Source of the DNA: Mesorhizobium sp.
GTDB taxonomy: Bacteria; Pseudomonadota; Alphaproteobacteria; Rhizobiales; Rhizobiaceae
Assembly (NCBI GenBank): GCA_004017535.1
Contig: SAJS01000002.1
Location: 522,460 to 586,459 of the forward strand
DNA length: 64,000 nucleotides
Reading direction: 5' to 3'
Shown: positions 62,789 to 64,000 of the stretch, piece after piece
How positions within the stretch are numbered: position 1 is the stretch's first letter
Layout: each line of letters opens with the position of its first letter
Program-made: the position numbers and the translations under genes
Notes under the pieces: generated by a model
What the model saw: the letters and a program-made list of their open reading frames with translations, nothing else
The model's database searches: none
Told to the model about the DNA's origin: nothing

Positions 62789-63727
62789 ATGAGCACCACC
62801 GCTGCCCGCGAGAACATCGGTTTCATCGGCCTAGGCCTGATGGGGCACGGCATCGCCAAGAACATCGTCGAAAAGGGCTATCCGCTGACCTTTCTTGGCC
62901 GCAAGAACCGCAAACCCGCGGAAGACCTTTTAGGTCGCGGCGCCAGGGAAGTGGCCACCTCCAAGGAGGTGGCCACGGCTTCCGACATCGTCTTCATCTG
63001 CGTCACCGGCTCGCGCGAGGTGGAGGCGATCATCCGCGGCTCCGGCGGGCTGAAGGAAGGCCTGAAGCAAGGCTCGGTGGTCGTCGATTGCTCGACCTCC
63101 GACCCGGTCTCGACCGTGGCCCTGGCCGCCGAACTCAAGGCGCTCGGCGTCGACTATGTCGACGCGCCGCTCAGCCGCACGCCAAAGGAGGCGTGGGAAG
63201 GCACACTCGACGCCATGGTCGGCGCGCCGGACGCGGTATTCGCCAGGCTGAAGCCGGTGATCGAGACCTGGGCCGGCCGCATCGTCCATATCGGCGACAC
63301 CGGCGACGGCCATCGCATGAAGCTGCTCAATAACTTCGTCTCGCTGGGCTACGCCGCGATCTATTCGGAGGCCCTGGCGTTGGCTGAGAAGGTCGGCATC
63401 TCGCCGGCGCGCTTCGACAGCGTCATCCGCAACGGCCGCATGGATTGCGGCTTCTACCAGACCTTCATGCGCTGGACCTTGGAGGGCGACCGCGACGCGC
63501 ACAAGTTCACCATCGCCAATGCCTTCAAGGACCTGACCTATCTGGAATCGATGGCGGGCGCGGCCGGCATCGCCAACCCGCTCGGCAACGCCACCAAGAA
63601 TTCCTTTGCGACAGCCCATGCCGCCGGTCCCGCCGAGCAATATGTGCCGATGCTCGCCACCCATATCGGCAAGCTCAACGGCGTCGACCTGATGCCTTCG
63701 AAGGACGGCGTGAGGCAGAAGATCTGA
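62789..63727 (+). CDS. 3-hydroxyisobutyrate dehydrogenase-like NAD(P)-dependent oxidoreductase
   Basis: This 312-residue beta-hydroxyacid dehydrogenase has the signature GFIGLGLMGHGIAKNI near residue 11 and a second family block GDTGDGHRMKLLNN with the catalytic lysine. The usual DAPVSGG loop reads DAPLSRTPKEAWEGTL, without the double glycine, so substrate recognition may be altered. The family covers tartronate semialdehyde reductase, 3-hydroxyisobutyrate dehydrogenase and related enzymes. ATG at 62789 follows AGGGAAGAGACGAC. The neighbouring extended SDR and FadR-type regulator suggest sugar-acid or C3-C4 semialdehyde metabolism. Confidence 0.9.
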   Translation: MSTTAARENIGFIGLGLMGHGIAKNIVEKGYPLTFLGRKNRKPAEDLLGRGAREVATSKEVATASDIVFICVTGSREVEAIIRGSGGLKEGLKQGSVVVDCSTSDPVSTVALAAELKALGVDYVDAPLSRTPKEAWEGTLDAMVGAPDAVFARLKPVIETWAGRIVHIGDTGDGHRMKLLNNFVSLGYAAIYSEALALAEKVGISPARFDSVIRNGRMDCGFYQTFMRWTLEGDRDAHKFTIANAFKDLTYLESMAGAAGIANPLGNATKNSFATAHAAGPAEQYVPMLATHIGKLNGVDLMPSKDGVRQKI

Positions 63728-63748
63728 GAGCAATTCCAGGAAAAGTGC
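63727..63748 (+). repeat. half copy of the AGAGCAATTCC repeat family
   Basis: AGAGCAATTCCAGGAAAAGTGC matches the first half of the repeats at 16584 and 60438 and begins at the last base of the preceding stop codon. The second half is replaced by a GC-rich hairpin. Confidence 0.8.
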
Positions 63749-63771
63749 GGGGGCGCCTTTTGGGCGCCCCC
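63749..63771 (+). terminator. GC-rich hairpin after the dehydrogenase gene
   Basis: GGGGGCGCC and GGCGCCCCC form a 9-bp perfect stem with a 5-nt loop. It is not followed by a T-tract. Together with the next hairpin it probably ends the dehydrogenase transcript. Confidence 0.65.
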
Positions 63772-63782
63772 AGACTGCTGAC

Positions 63783-63814
63783 AAACCCCGTCGAATTTCG
63801 GCGGGGTTTTGTTT
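63783..63814 (+). terminator. intrinsic terminator
   Basis: AAACCCCG (63783-63790) and CGGGGTTT (63802-63809) enclose TCGAATTTCGG, which itself can pair. The stem is followed by TGTTTT. It fits termination of the dehydrogenase gene at 62789-63727. Confidence 0.8.
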
Positions 63815-63874
63815 TATGTGGTTGAGCGTTTTGAGAAGTTGGCGTCAGGAGATTTTGACGGGAGGCGCCGAGCC

Positions 63875-64000
63875 TCATGCGAGGCCCGGTTTTGGCTTTG
63901 GCCAGAGGCTGATTGCGATCTTTTTGATGTTCTGGGCGGCGGCTGCGATCAGGCACTGGCAGGCGACGCGTGTTCGCCCTCGGAAGTGAGCATAGCGATG
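63875..64000 (-). mobile_element. C-terminal end of an IS1182-like transposase (cut by window edge)
   Basis: On the minus strand the frame entering from the right edge reads HRYAHFRGRTRVACQCLIAA then AAQNIKKIAISLWPKPKPGL and stops at 63875-63877. The basic FRGRTRV and AAAQNIKKIA patterns are those of IS1182-family DDE transposases common in rhizobia. Only 41 residues are visible, so an intact element, a fragment or a degenerate copy cannot be told apart. It marks a possible end of conserved gene order just outside the window. Confidence 0.7.

Overview
The window is GC-rich, densely packed chromosomal DNA that looks like a member of the Rhizobiales, most likely Mesorhizobium or a close relative. 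The basis is the codon use, DUF3175 and RutR/PreTA-type genes, a PAN-macroglobulin next to pbpC, and several intergenic palindromic repeats of the rhizobial kind. No rRNA, tRNA, CRISPR array or phage module was seen. The only mobile-element trace is the 3' end of an IS1182-like transposase at the right edge.

Left third (1-21.5 kb). A complete reductive pyrimidine-degradation pathway is spread over three transcription units: preT-preA (dihydropyrimidine dehydrogenase), an M20 amidohydrolase with hydA (beta-ureidopropionase and dihydropyrimidinase), and a beta-alanine/omega-amino-acid:pyruvate aminotransferase. Two RutR-like TetR regulators accompany them, and five RutR-like palindromes lie in the three promoter regions. 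Between these units sit a HTH regulator with two SDR genes, an Rrf2-AhpD-DoxX group, ChaC, a double-VOC protein, a second DoxX protein, and an MttB-type methyltransferase followed by a dimethylglycine-dehydrogenase-like flavoprotein.

Middle (21-45 kb). A dipeptide/oligopeptide-type ABC importer (Tat-exported binding protein, two permeases, fused double ATPase) is followed by the envelope module tamA-tamB. TamB is unusually large and carries an internal duplication. Divergent from it are a PAN/alpha-2-macroglobulin lipoprotein-like giant, penicillin-binding protein 1C and a VanX-type D-Ala-D-Ala dipeptidase whose 5' end lies in a repeat element.

Right third (45-64 kb). A sulfate ABC importer (binding protein, CysT, CysW, CysA) is followed by a second sulfate-binding protein and an Rrf2 regulator. 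Both binding-protein genes are preceded by the same short motif closed by different but pairing stems, a candidate structured leader RNA. Next come a CUT2-type sugar importer with gluconokinase, a GntR-like LacI regulator, a perfect LacI operator and an MFS transporter. The window ends with a FadR/GntR regulator, an extended SDR and a 3-hydroxyisobutyrate-dehydrogenase-like enzyme; the last two are divergent around a perfect GntR-type operator.

Most calls rest on reading the protein sequences and family knowledge; no database search was run. Substrates of the transporters and of the methyltransferase/flavoprotein pair are inferred from context only.
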